A stretch of DNA of 46,496 nt from Bacteroidales bacterium (lineage in GTDB: Bacteria > Bacteroidota > Bacteroidia > Bacteroidales > VadinHA17), in NCBI GenBank assembly GCA_024763075.1, contig JANTGF010000025.1, positions 1 to 46,496 on the forward strand, read 5' to 3'. Below, piece after piece: positions 18,775 to 27,541 of this stretch; the stretch's first letter is position 1, and the number at the start of each line of letters is the position of its first letter. The notes below the pieces were generated by a model. It was not told where the DNA came from. It worked only from the letters and a program-made list of their open reading frames with translations, and did no database searches. A program made the translations under genes and the position numbers.

Positions 18775-20592
18775 TTGAAAATTCATCTGAGAATATCCAT
18801 TTGTATTATTTTTCTTTTAAACTATCCTGTTCTTTTTTCTCAGGAAGGATATCAAGTGCAATCTATTAAGTTTGAAGGCAATAAACACTTATCATCCCGT
18901 ATGTTAAGAAAATATATGGAGATGGAAACAAAATCCGTTGTAAACCGGATATTATGGTGGAAGAAATGGCCAGTTTTTCACCAGGAAGAGCTGGATGACG
19001 ATCTAATAAGAATCAAACAATTTTATCAGACAAATGGTTATTTATATGCCCAGGTTCGTTCCAGAATTGAAACTGATGAAGAAAAATTACAACTAAAATT
19101 AGTTATTCAGATCACAGAAAATGAGCCCGTTTTACTCGAAAGTTACACCATAGAAGTTCAATCTCCCAAAAAAGAAAAAGTCGATTCAATCTTAAGATTC
19201 ACCCAAAAGAAAATAAAATTAAAGGAAAACGATGTATTCCGTGATGAGGATATACGGGATGCAATAAGTACAATACATTTGTCATTAATTAATAACGGTT
19301 TCCCTTTTCCAAAAATAACTCAGGAAATTAAGGTTGATACAATTGAAAACAAGGCAACAGTAAATTTTCTTGTAAAAAGTAATTATTTCAGTCGCATTGG
19401 GGATATTAAGATTGAAGGGTTGAAAGATTCGAGTGAAGAGCTTGTTCGAAAACGAATGAATCTTAAAAGCGGCAGTGTATATTCCAAAAAGGTAATAAAC
19501 ACAGCCCGGTCCAACGCCTTTAATACAAATCTTTTTCAATACGTGGTGGTAAATCCGGATGTTTCCTCTGATTCAATTCATATAGTTCCCCTGATTGTTT
19601 CGGTGGAAGAATCAAAAAGATGGGATTTCAGGATAGGTGCCGGTTACAGTACAGATGATCGGTTCAGAGTAAGTTTATTATTTACAAAAAGGGCATTTCT
19701 GGGGGGTGACCGGACCCTTGAAGTTGGTGTTAAACATTCATATACATGGCCAATCGATACTTATATCAAATTTACCCAACCGGGTTTTATTTTAAGAGGT
19801 GTTGATTTTATTTTTAATCCATACTATTCAATTGACAGAGAGGTTGATTATACAGTGGGCAGGTTGGGTTCAAATTTTACATTTGATAAAGATTTCGGAC
19901 GGAAACATTCTGCTTTTGTTGCTTATACATATGAAAAATCCAAGTTGAAATCAAATCTGGATGCTGCTCAAAATGAAGATGACAGTGTTTCAGTGAATTA
20001 TCTTTCAGGGGTCACAGTAGGTTATCAGTTTAAAACCACAAACTCCATTTTTGATCCGAAAAAAGGCTGGGCACTTTATTTAACCAATGGTTTATCGGGT
20101 CTTTTCTTTGATAAAGCATCAAATTATTATAAAATTTCTGTTGATTTAAGAAGGTACCAGCCTCTTGGTAAAGAATTCATTCTTGCATTGAGAACAAAGC
20201 TTGGCTATATGCTCCCCATGGCGCCCGATGAATCCACTCCTGTACAGGAAAGGTTTTTACTTGGAGGAAGTAACTCTGTTCGGGGCTATGGAAGAAATAC
20301 CATTGGAATAAAAAATGATGAGGGAGCAACCATTGGTGGTAACAGTATGTTAGAGGGGAGTATGGAATTACGATACCCCATTGTGAAATCATTCGGAGGT
20401 GCTGTATTCCTGGATGGTGGAAATACCTGGGAAAAATCAGGCTATTATTCTTTCAGGGAGCTTAAATACAGTTTAGGACTGGGTTTGAGATATTCAACCC
20501 CAATTGGCCCCATAAGACTGGATATGGCAACGCCGATAATTAATGACCCTTTTAGTTTTCATTTTTATATAACCATCGGTCAGGCATTTTAA
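18775..20592 (+). CDS. tamA: TamA-like Omp85 outer-membrane assembly protein
   Basis: The 605-residue product has a signal peptide (about 1-22, ending LFSQ) and about three POTRA-like domains (23-260). YQVQSIKFEGNKHLSSRMLRKYM marks the first and SRIGDIKIEGLKD a later one. A C-terminal Omp85 barrel (about 270-605) includes RFLLGGSNSVRGYGR, the RGY loop motif, and ends in an aromatic residue. TamA works with TamB in outer-membrane protein or lipid transport. The start is a TTG at 18775, since an in-frame stop lies at 18763-18765 and the next Met would remove the signal peptide. The stop overlaps the tamB ATG by one base. Confidence 0.9.
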   Translation: MKIHLRISICIIFLLNYPVLFSQEGYQVQSIKFEGNKHLSSRMLRKYMEMETKSVVNRILWWKKWPVFHQEELDDDLIRIKQFYQTNGYLYAQVRSRIETDEEKLQLKLVIQITENEPVLLESYTIEVQSPKKEKVDSILRFTQKKIKLKENDVFRDEDIRDAISTIHLSLINNGFPFPKITQEIKVDTIENKATVNFLVKSNYFSRIGDIKIEGLKDSSEELVRKRMNLKSGSVYSKKVINTARSNAFNTNLFQYVVVNPDVSSDSIHIVPLIVSVEESKRWDFRIGAGYSTDDRFRVSLLFTKRAFLGGDRTLEVGVKHSYTWPIDTYIKFTQPGFILRGVDFIFNPYYSIDREVDYTVGRLGSNFTFDKDFGRKHSAFVAYTYEKSKLKSNLDAAQNEDDSVSVNYLSGVTVGYQFKTTNSIFDPKKGWALYLTNGLSGLFFDKASNYYKISVDLRRYQPLGKEFILALRTKLGYMLPMAPDESTPVQERFLLGGSNSVRGYGRNTIGIKNDEGATIGGNSMLEGSMELRYPIVKSFGGAVFLDGGNTWEKSGYYSFRELKYSLGLGLRYSTPIGPIRLDMATPIINDPFSFHFYITIGQAF

Positions 20593-23500
20593 TGAGAAAA
20601 CTATTCAAAATACTGCTTTTTTTAATACTACTCCTTACCGGACTGGTTCTTTCCCTCCTGGTATTGACCCAAACGCAGTGGTTTAAAGATAAACTGGTGG
20701 TTTTTGGTGAGTCCCGTCTCGAAAATTTATTTAACGGCAGTCTTGAGATTGGAAAACTGGAAGGGAATCTGTTTAAAACCATTATCCTTAAAAATATTAC
20801 TTATTCTGATTCAACCGGGAAAGAAATCATTTCCATAGAAGAGATTGGTTTAACATACCACATAAAAGAATTGCTTTCAAAAAGTATTTATTCTGAAGAT
20901 CTTTATATTACTAATACGAAGATTAACCTTGTTAAATCTGATAGTTCATGGAATATCTCCACTATAATAAAACCCCGGGATAAGAAAAAAGAAAAAAAAC
21001 CTTTCAGTTGGAAAATAACGATAGCTAAAGCTGATATCTCCTCACTGGAAGGCTTTGTAAGTACTCCCGATTCATCATTGCCCCAATCTTTGAAAACCGA
21101 TTTAAATTTTGATTGTTCATGGGAAAGTCAGAACATATCAGTAAACCTGAACCGCTTTCAGCTAATTACTCATTCTCCTGATCTTAAGCTTAAAAATGGC
21201 CATGTATTTTTTGAAAAAGAGAATCAATTGCTCAGGATAAAAGAACTACAACTGGATACTGATCATTCATTTATTCATTTATCAGGTTTCCTTTCCTCCA
21301 AAAACTTTGAAAAAGGCAAACTTGATTTAACATCAAAAATTGCTTTTCAGGAATTGGGTTATTTTGTTAAAGGACTTAACAATAAAGCATCACCTGAGGT
21401 AACTTTACTGGCTTCGGTAAACAAGGGAAATCTGAACACCCAAATAACTGTTCAGGAAAAGGAACAAACTGTTAAGGGTAAGGTCCTGTTGATGGGCTTA
21501 TTAAAGGAGATTTCACTGAAAACCAAGCTTGATTTCAGGCATCTTGATATTTCCGGCTGGATAAATAACAACAAGTTAAAAAGCGATCTTAACGGTGGAC
21601 TTGATATTGAATCAAATTCACTGAAGTTCAAAACAAATAATGTAAAAGGCGTATTTTTTCTGGCAAATACTCCAGTTAAAGGAATTGAACTGGATTCTTT
21701 ACATCTTAGGTTTGACAAAAAAGGGGATGAAATTCAATCAGAATTCTTAATAAAGAGTGCTGGAAGTAAGGGAGATTTTTCAGCAAGTATCAACAAATTT
21801 TATGATGCACCTGACTATAAAATTAAGGGGGAACTTCAAGGCTTAAATTTGGGTAAAATTCTAAATAATAAGAAATTGAATTCTGATATCAACATGAACT
21901 TTAATCTTTCAGGATCTGGCAAAACTACGAAAACTGCCAGCTTGGATTTAAGTACTGAAATTGAAAAAGCTGTTTATGGAGACTTTAGTATTGAAAACTC
22001 CAGGATCAGACTTCAGTATGATAAAGGCAGTTATGATATTCAGGAATTTAATATACAAAGTACACTTGCAGATTTAAACCTCGTCGGTCAGGGGAATTTA
22101 AAAGACTCAGTTAATCTGAATCTGGACCTGCAGGTAAAAGATTTAAGCAAAATTAAGCATCTGTGGAAGGGGAAAAATATCAATACTAACGGAATCATAA
22201 GTGCACAAATTTCAGGCAATATTGATTCTCTTGCAACAAAATTACATTTTGATCTTTCAAATTCAAAGATGGATTCTTTAGCTGTCGATAAATTGTATGG
22301 AGACCTTGCTCTAAACATTTTACCTGAAAGGAAAAAGTTCAATGGAAATATTGAACTTAAAGCGAATAAAATTCTTTATGGAAAATATAAACTTAAGAAA
22401 TTTGAACTGAATTCCGGTTTTTCAGAGAAACAGTACAATAATCTGATTTATTTTTCAGGTAAAGACTCTTTGGATGGGAACATCGGCATTAATATAAATG
22501 TAGAAAATGATCCTCTTTTTACATTAAATAAACTGGATATAAATGTATTCGGGCATCACTGGACCGGAGGTTCCGACAGTTCGGAAGTTCAGTTATTCAA
22601 AAACAAAATTACCGTTCGTCATATCGATTTTGAATCTGTCAACCAAAGGATTTTAATCGATGGCTATTATTCCTTTAAAGGAAAAGAAAATCTAAAGATG
22701 GATTTAAAAAATATAAGGATTGATAAAATCCCCTTTATTGAAAAAGTGCCGGGACAACCAGAAGGGATATTGAATTTTAAGCTTGACTTACAAGGAACAG
22801 CGAAGCAACCCGAAATAAACGGAGATTTATTAATAACAAATGGCTCTATCTCGGGCATATTAGTTGATTCTCTTTCATTTGATATGAATTATGCATCAAA
22901 CAAGCTGGGTTTTAGCAGTTTTTTAACCGTGAATAATACACATATTGCAACCTTATCTGCAGAAGTACCCTACCATCTGTCTTTTACCGATTCCATCCAG
23001 AAGATTGATAAAAATATCCCTTTGAAGATTTCACTGAAAACCGACAGCCTTGACCTGAACCTTATCAGTTCCATCCTGGATAGTAAGAATTTCAGATTGG
23101 CAGGTACCCTGATTGGTGATTTTAAGGTCGACGGTTCTGCGTCAGATCCTTTAATTACCGGATTTCTAAATCTTAATAAGGGGAGTTTCCAATTACAAAA
23201 ACTTGGAATTAATTATCATGATATGATTTTAAATTCAGGATTCAGGGATGGTAAATTTGTACTTGACTCTCTTCATGTTTTATCAGGAAAAAAGGGGGAA
23301 CTAAATATATCTGGAGAAATCAATCTTGGAAATTCATTTAAGAAACCAATTGATAAATTCTCAATGGAAGTTATTGGTAATGATTTTGTTTTTGCGAAAT
23401 CGAGTCTTGCCAACGTTGAATTTAATACGAATTTAAAGCTACAGGGGACAATGGATGATCCTGAGTTTAAAGGTTTCCTGAAAATTGAAAATGCCAAACT

Positions 23501-24434
23501 TGATATTGATGAATTAAGGAGAAGGGGTGGTCATAAGCCAAAAAAGATAGGAACTCCCCTGTTGGTCGAAGCGCTCAACGACACCCTGGATAAGCAAGTT
23601 AAAAAAGATACCATTACCTTATCAATTGACTCAACTAAGTTTAATGATAATAGTTTTATTAAAAATCTGTATGGAGTTCTTACCATTGATCTGCCCGGAA
23701 ATGTATGGATAAGAGGAAACGACATGAATGTCCAACTGAAAGGGAATCTTAAGGTAACCAAAAATAAATGGGATATCAGGTATTTTGGTGACATAGAAGC
23801 AAAAAGGGGATACTATAAACTGTATGGCAGAAAGCTGGTGATAGACAAAGCTACGGTAAAGCTAACAGGCGAAGAAAAAATAAACCCCATTCTTAATCTT
23901 CAGGTTTACTATAAATTCAGAGTTAGAAACAAAAACGGTAATGATAATCTAAAAATTCTGAATATTAAGGTTTCCGGAACCCTGAAAGAACCTCTGGTAA
24001 ATTTTGACCTGGATGGGAAAGGAATTGAAAAAGAGGATGCTATTTCATATTTATTGTTTGGAATGAAAATGAATGACCTGGACTTTAGCCAGCAGTCCCA
24101 AATGCCTGCATCAAGTGATGATTTAGCAAAAGATATAGGATTCAGCCAGCTGGCCAATCTGTTGCAAAGCTCTATCGGCCAGTCGATAGGAATTGATGTT
24201 ATCGAAATTGACAGTGAAGATAACTGGGATACTGCACCTGTAACCCTTGGTAAGTATATTACAAATTATTTGTATATGAGCTATACCTATACTTTTTCGC
24301 TTACCAACGAGAAAAAGGACTTCGAACCTTATAAACTTATTCTTGAATATCAGGTATTAAGAAATTTGTTTTTACAGGGTTCAAACTCAGGAAGAGATTC
24401 AGGTTTTGATATTTTTTTGAAGTTTGATTTTTAA
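20592..24434 (+). CDS. tamB: TamB-like translocation and assembly module protein
   Basis: The 1280-residue protein has one N-terminal inner-membrane helix (about 4-28). A very long stretch of repeated amphipathic beta strands without cysteines or catalytic motifs follows, then the conserved TamB C-terminal domain (about 960-1280). That domain contains LKGNLKVTKNKW, the RGYYKLYGRKLVI strand and EDAISYLLFG. AsmA-like proteins of this kind form a hydrophobic groove bridging the periplasm. One-base overlap with tamA shows translational coupling and supports a joint TamA-TamB machine. The region ends in a strong hairpin at 24502-24537. Confidence 0.92.
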   Translation: MRKLFKILLFLILLLTGLVLSLLVLTQTQWFKDKLVVFGESRLENLFNGSLEIGKLEGNLFKTIILKNITYSDSTGKEIISIEEIGLTYHIKELLSKSIYSEDLYITNTKINLVKSDSSWNISTIIKPRDKKKEKKPFSWKITIAKADISSLEGFVSTPDSSLPQSLKTDLNFDCSWESQNISVNLNRFQLITHSPDLKLKNGHVFFEKENQLLRIKELQLDTDHSFIHLSGFLSSKNFEKGKLDLTSKIAFQELGYFVKGLNNKASPEVTLLASVNKGNLNTQITVQEKEQTVKGKVLLMGLLKEISLKTKLDFRHLDISGWINNNKLKSDLNGGLDIESNSLKFKTNNVKGVFFLANTPVKGIELDSLHLRFDKKGDEIQSEFLIKSAGSKGDFSASINKFYDAPDYKIKGELQGLNLGKILNNKKLNSDINMNFNLSGSGKTTKTASLDLSTEIEKAVYGDFSIENSRIRLQYDKGSYDIQEFNIQSTLADLNLVGQGNLKDSVNLNLDLQVKDLSKIKHLWKGKNINTNGIISAQISGNIDSLATKLHFDLSNSKMDSLAVDKLYGDLALNILPERKKFNGNIELKANKILYGKYKLKKFELNSGFSEKQYNNLIYFSGKDSLDGNIGININVENDPLFTLNKLDINVFGHHWTGGSDSSEVQLFKNKITVRHIDFESVNQRILIDGYYSFKGKENLKMDLKNIRIDKIPFIEKVPGQPEGILNFKLDLQGTAKQPEINGDLLITNGSISGILVDSLSFDMNYASNKLGFSSFLTVNNTHIATLSAEVPYHLSFTDSIQKIDKNIPLKISLKTDSLDLNLISSILDSKNFRLAGTLIGDFKVDGSASDPLITGFLNLNKGSFQLQKLGINYHDMILNSGFRDGKFVLDSLHVLSGKKGELNISGEINLGNSFKKPIDKFSMEVIGNDFVFAKSSLANVEFNTNLKLQGTMDDPEFKGFLKIENAKLDIDELRRRGGHKPKKIGTPLLVEALNDTLDKQVKKDTITLSIDSTKFNDNSFIKNLYGVLTIDLPGNVWIRGNDMNVQLKGNLKVTKNKWDIRYFGDIEAKRGYYKLYGRKLVIDKATVKLTGEEKINPILNLQVYYKFRVRNKNGNDNLKILNIKVSGTLKEPLVNFDLDGKGIEKEDAISYLLFGMKMNDLDFSQQSQMPASSDDLAKDIGFSQLANLLQSSIGQSIGIDVIEIDSEDNWDTAPVTLGKYITNYLYMSYTYTFSLTNEKKDFEPYKLILEYQVLRNLFLQGSNSGRDSGFDIFLKFDF

Positions 24435-24501
24435 CTCATAAAGTTCTGTGTAAGAAAGTTTTATGAACAATAAAGAAGGGATCAAACTCTTGTTAAAAAT
24501 A

Positions 24502-24537
24502 AGAAAGGAGGTAATTCCTGTGAATTACCTCCTTTCT
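24502..24537. terminator. Hairpin between convergent tamB and ssb
   Basis: AGAAAGGAGGTAATTC (24502-24517) and GAATTACCTCCTTTCT (24522-24537) form a perfect 16-bp stem with a 4-base loop. It sits in the 136-base gap between the two converging genes, so it probably stops transcription from both sides. T runs are weak on both sides, so the termination efficiency is uncertain. Confidence 0.75.
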
Positions 24538-24570
24538 GAAGAGTTAAATATTTTCTGATACAAATCTTTA

Positions 24571-24918
24571 TCAGCTGGCAGATTTAGTATTCCTTAACAT
24601 AAGGAACTCATTTATAACAATCTCCGTTATGTATTTCTTACTTCCATCTGAGCCGTCAAATGAGCGGTGGGTCAGTTTACCTTCAATGGCTATTTCGGTT
24701 CCCTTTTTGAGGTATTTCTCAGCAAAAACAGCCTTGTGGTCCCAGGCCACCAGATTGTGCCACTCGGTATTCTTAATCTGCTCACCTTTGCTGTTGGTGT
24801 AGATTTCGCTGGTTGCAATTGACAGGCGTGCGAATTTTTTTCCGCTTTCCAGTTCTTTTACTTCAGGATCCATTCCAAGGTTTCCAATCAGGTTTACTCT
24901 GTTTCTTAAATTGTTCAT
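24571..24918 (-). CDS. ssb: Single-stranded DNA-binding protein, short form
   Basis: The start is the ATG at 24918 (MNNLRNRVNLIGNLG), the classic SSB opening; the longer frame adds 24 unlikely residues. The 115-residue product is one OB fold with KFARLSIATSE, the EWHNLVAWD strand and KGTEIAIEGKL. It protects single-stranded DNA and coats it as a tetramer. Usual SSBs are 150-180 residues with a disordered tail ending in DDDLPF-like acidic residues that recruit partners. Here the protein stops just after the fold (LRNTKSAS), with no acidic tip. It may be a second, specialised SSB. Confidence 0.92.
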   Translation of the reverse strand: MNNLRNRVNLIGNLGMDPEVKELESGKKFARLSIATSEIYTNSKGEQIKNTEWHNLVAWDHKAVFAEKYLKKGTEIAIEGKLTHRSFDGSDGSKKYITEIVINEFLMLRNTKSAS

Positions 24919-25017
24919 GATAATAAATTTTAAGTTAAACATAAAAATTGTGTTGATATTTTCACTACAAAGAAACGGTACCCGGTTCACCCGATTCGGT
25001 TAATAAATACTTGTATT

Positions 25018-25039
25018 CGTTTACTTTCGTTTGTAAACG
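25018..25039. promoter_or_regulatory. Inverted repeat upstream of ssb
   Basis: CGTTTAC (25018-25024) and GTAAACG (25033-25039) form a perfect 7-bp inverted pair around 8 bases, about 100 bases before the ssb ATG. It could be a regulator site or a small hairpin; no regulator is adjacent. Confidence 0.3.
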
Positions 25040-25165
25040 GATATATTACTGATAATGTGATGTATAAAGGTTTTATTCTTTTTCTTAAGTTTATTCTTTA
25101 TTTCAAATGGAATAATTGATTGAACATGAAAATATGGAATGTGAAATGAATTTTTAACCTGAAAA

Positions 25166-25198
25166 TTTGCGATTATCGGTTTACATTTTCTATATTTG
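25166..25198 (+). promoter_or_regulatory. Histidine operon promoter
   Basis: TTTG at 25166-25169 is followed after 21 bases by a perfect TATATTTG (25191-25198). The leader ATG lies 19 bases downstream, so transcription should start close to 25203-25206. Confidence 0.75.
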
Positions 25199-25216
25199 CA
25201 AAGTAAAAAGAAAAAA

Positions 25217-25279
25217 ATGAAATCATTTCAATTACATCATCTTCATCATCATACTGGCTTTCAGGCGAGAAGGAGATGA
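25217..25279 (+). CDS. hisL: Histidine operon leader peptide
   Basis: A 20-codon frame starts at the ATG at 25217 and ends in TGA at 25277-25279. It carries five His codons in the string HHLHHH (codons 7-12), then a short Arg-rich tail. Ribosome stalling at these codons when charged His-tRNA is scarce would control the terminator at 25305-25336. The His-codon stretch can pair with GATGATATGTAATT (25275-25288), a plausible pause or anti-antiterminator stem. It is too short for standard gene calling. The presence of a perfect promoter before it and hisG after it makes the assignment strong. Confidence 0.9.
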   Translation: MKSFQLHHLHHHTGFQARRR

Positions 25280-25304
25280 TATGTAATTTATAAAAAATAT
25301 CTTT

Positions 25305-25336
25305 AACCCGTCTGAGTGAATCCGGCGGGTTTTTTA
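25305..25336 (+). terminator. Attenuator terminator of the his operon
   Basis: AACCCGTC (25305-25312) pairs with GGCGGGTT (25324-25331), 8 pairs with one T-G wobble, followed by a T run to 25336. It lies between the leader peptide and the hisG ATG at 25372, exactly where an attenuator should be. Confidence 0.85.
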
Positions 25337-25371
25337 TTTCCTCAGATTTCCTCAGACCCAATTCGATAAAA

Positions 25372-26229
25372 ATGAATAAATTAAAAATTGCGATTCAAAA
25401 ATCTGGCAGACTGCATGACGATTCTTTGAAAATTCTCAAAGATTGTGGAATTTCAGTTGACAATGGGAAAGATCAGCTAAAAGCATCGGTTGTTGATTTT
25501 CCAATGGAGATTTTATATCTGAGAAATTCGGATATACCACAATACCTGGAAGACGGAGTAGCGGATGTTGCTATTATCGGTAAAAATGTTCTGATCGAAA
25601 CACAAAAAGAACTGGAAGTTGTAGAGAACCTGGGCTTCTCCAAATGCCGTTTATCACTGGCGGTCCCAAAAAGAGAAAGTTATACTTCCAAAAAATATCT
25701 GGAAGGAAAAAGAATTGCAACTTCTTATCCGAATACCCTGAAAAAATTCTTAAAAGAGAATAATATTCATGCTGAGCTCCATATTATTTCGGGTTCTGTG
25801 GAAATTGCTCCGAATATTGGCCTGGCTGATGCGGTTTGCGATCTGGTAAGTAGCGGTAGCACATTGTTTAACAATGGATTAAGAGAAGTTGAGAAAATCC
25901 TGGACTCCGAGGCCTGTCTTGCAGTATCTCCGGCTATTAATACTGAAAAGAAGCAAATACTTGATGAGTTGCTTTTCAGGATAAGGGCTGTGTTAAAAGC
26001 AAGAAGGTCAAGGTACATTTTGTTAAATGCACCGAATGAAAAAATTGAGGAAATCAGCAATATACTTCCGGTTTTAAAAAGTCCGACCGTCCTCCCGCTG
26101 GTTACTGAAGGTTGGAGTTCCCTGCATTCAGTGATAAACAAGGATGATTTCTGGAAGGTAATTGATAAGCTTAAAGCTGCCGGGGCTGAGGGAATACTGG
26201 TGATTCCCATTGAAAAAATGGTCATCTGA
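25372..26229 (+). CDS. hisG: ATP phosphoribosyltransferase, long form
   Basis: This enzyme joins ATP and PRPP in the first committed step of histidine synthesis. The 285-residue length is that of the long form: catalytic lobes (about 1-200), including LKIAIQKSGRLHDDSLKIL and the DLVSSGSTL PRPP loop, plus a C-terminal ACT-like regulatory domain (about 208-285) that binds histidine for feedback inhibition. No HisZ is therefore needed. It is the first structural gene after the attenuator, and hisD follows after 13 bases. Confidence 0.95.
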   Translation: MNKLKIAIQKSGRLHDDSLKILKDCGISVDNGKDQLKASVVDFPMEILYLRNSDIPQYLEDGVADVAIIGKNVLIETQKELEVVENLGFSKCRLSLAVPKRESYTSKKYLEGKRIATSYPNTLKKFLKENNIHAELHIISGSVEIAPNIGLADAVCDLVSSGSTLFNNGLREVEKILDSEACLAVSPAINTEKKQILDELLFRIRAVLKARRSRYILLNAPNEKIEEISNILPVLKSPTVLPLVTEGWSSLHSVINKDDFWKVIDKLKAAGAEGILVIPIEKMVI

Positions 26230-26242
26230 AAAACCAATAATC

Positions 26243-27541
26243 ATGGAAAGATATTTTTACCCCGATAAAAGCCTGTGGGCTGGAATTTGTAAACGGCCTG
26301 TACTACAACAGGAAGAATTGACCGAACTTGTACAGCGTGTTTTCGAGGATGTAAAATCCGGTGGAGATGAGGCATTACTCAGATACACCAGGGAATTTGA
26401 TAAAGTAAAACTGACCGGTCTCCGGGTGACTGATAGGGAATTTAAAAAGGCAGAATCTCTGGTCACACAGGAACTGAAAGATGCCATACATCTTGCAGGC
26501 AGAAACATTGAAAAATTTCATTTTTCCCAAATGGAAAATCCTGTACCTGTTGAAACATCTAAAGGAGTGGTTTGCTGGCAGGAAAGCCGGCCCATACCAA
26601 AAGTCGGTATCTATATTCCGGGAGGAACTGCTCCCTTATTCTCAACGGTACTGATGTTGGCTGTTCCGGCCAGAATTGCAGGTTGTAATGAGGTAATTTT
26701 GTGTACACCTCCTGATAAAAATGGAAATATACATCCGGCCATATTGTATGCTGCCGGGTTTGCGGGAGTTAAAAACATAATCAAAGCCGGAGGTATTCAG
26801 GCTATTGCAGCGCTGACTCAGGGAACTGAAACAATTCCTGCTGTAGATAAATTATTTGGTCCGGGAAATCAATATGTTACAGCTGCAAAACAATATGCAT
26901 TAAGTTTGGGGACCAGTATTGATATGCCGGCCGGACCTTCTGAACTACTTGTACTGGCAGATGTTTCGGCAAATCCTGCATATATAGCATCAGACCTTCT
27001 TTCACAGGCTGAACATGGCCAGGACAGCCAGGTGATCTTTATTTCAAATGAAAATGAGATGCTGGTGAAAGTGGAGAAGGAACTGGAAAAACAACTTTCC
27101 AGGCTTCCACGTAAGCAAATAGCCGAAAAAGCCCTGGAAAACTCAAAAATGGTGTTGATGTCCGACAATAGCGAAATAGTTGATATCATTAATGTGTATG
27201 CTCCGGAACACCTTATCATTGCCACAGAAGATGAGGATTTTTTTATCAGGAACATCCGAAATGCAGGATCCGTTTTTATTGGGAATTATACTCCTGAAAG
27301 TGCCGGTGATTATGCTTCAGGTACAAACCATACCTTACCTACAGGAGGTTATGCCAGGGTGTATGGTGGATTGAACATGGATGCTTTTACAAAGAAAATT
27401 ACATTTCAGAAAATCTCACCTGAAGGATTGAAAATTATTGGCAGTTCCATTGAGTTGATGGCTGAAGCAGAAGGGTTGCTGGCACACAAAAATGCAGTAA
27501 GTATTAGATTAAACGATATAAATCATCAGGATGAATATTGA
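26243..27541 (+). CDS. hisD: Histidinol dehydrogenase
   Basis: I start at the ATG at 26243 (MERYFYPDKS). The frame extends 33 bases further up into hisG, but that part is not family-like. The 432-residue product catalyses the last two oxidations, histidinol to histidine, using zinc and NAD. Family strings are PKVGIYIPGGTAP, GPGNQYVTAAKQYA, DMPAGPSE, LLSQAEHGQDSQ (zinc-site Gln and His) and, near the end, the NHTLPTGGYARVYGGL segment. Its last 11 bases overlap hisC. Confidence 0.96.
   Translation: MERYFYPDKSLWAGICKRPVLQQEELTELVQRVFEDVKSGGDEALLRYTREFDKVKLTGLRVTDREFKKAESLVTQELKDAIHLAGRNIEKFHFSQMENPVPVETSKGVVCWQESRPIPKVGIYIPGGTAPLFSTVLMLAVPARIAGCNEVILCTPPDKNGNIHPAILYAAGFAGVKNIIKAGGIQAIAALTQGTETIPAVDKLFGPGNQYVTAAKQYALSLGTSIDMPAGPSELLVLADVSANPAYIASDLLSQAEHGQDSQVIFISNENEMLVKVEKELEKQLSRLPRKQIAEKALENSKMVLMSDNSEIVDIINVYAPEHLIIATEDEDFFIRNIRNAGSVFIGNYTPESAGDYASGTNHTLPTGGYARVYGGLNMDAFTKKITFQKISPEGLKIIGSSIELMAEAEGLLAHKNAVSIRLNDINHQDEY

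Noticed and set aside
25173-25361. 62-codon reverse frame over the his leader
   Set aside because: It is the complement of the attenuator; the forward leader peptide and hairpin explain the sequence.
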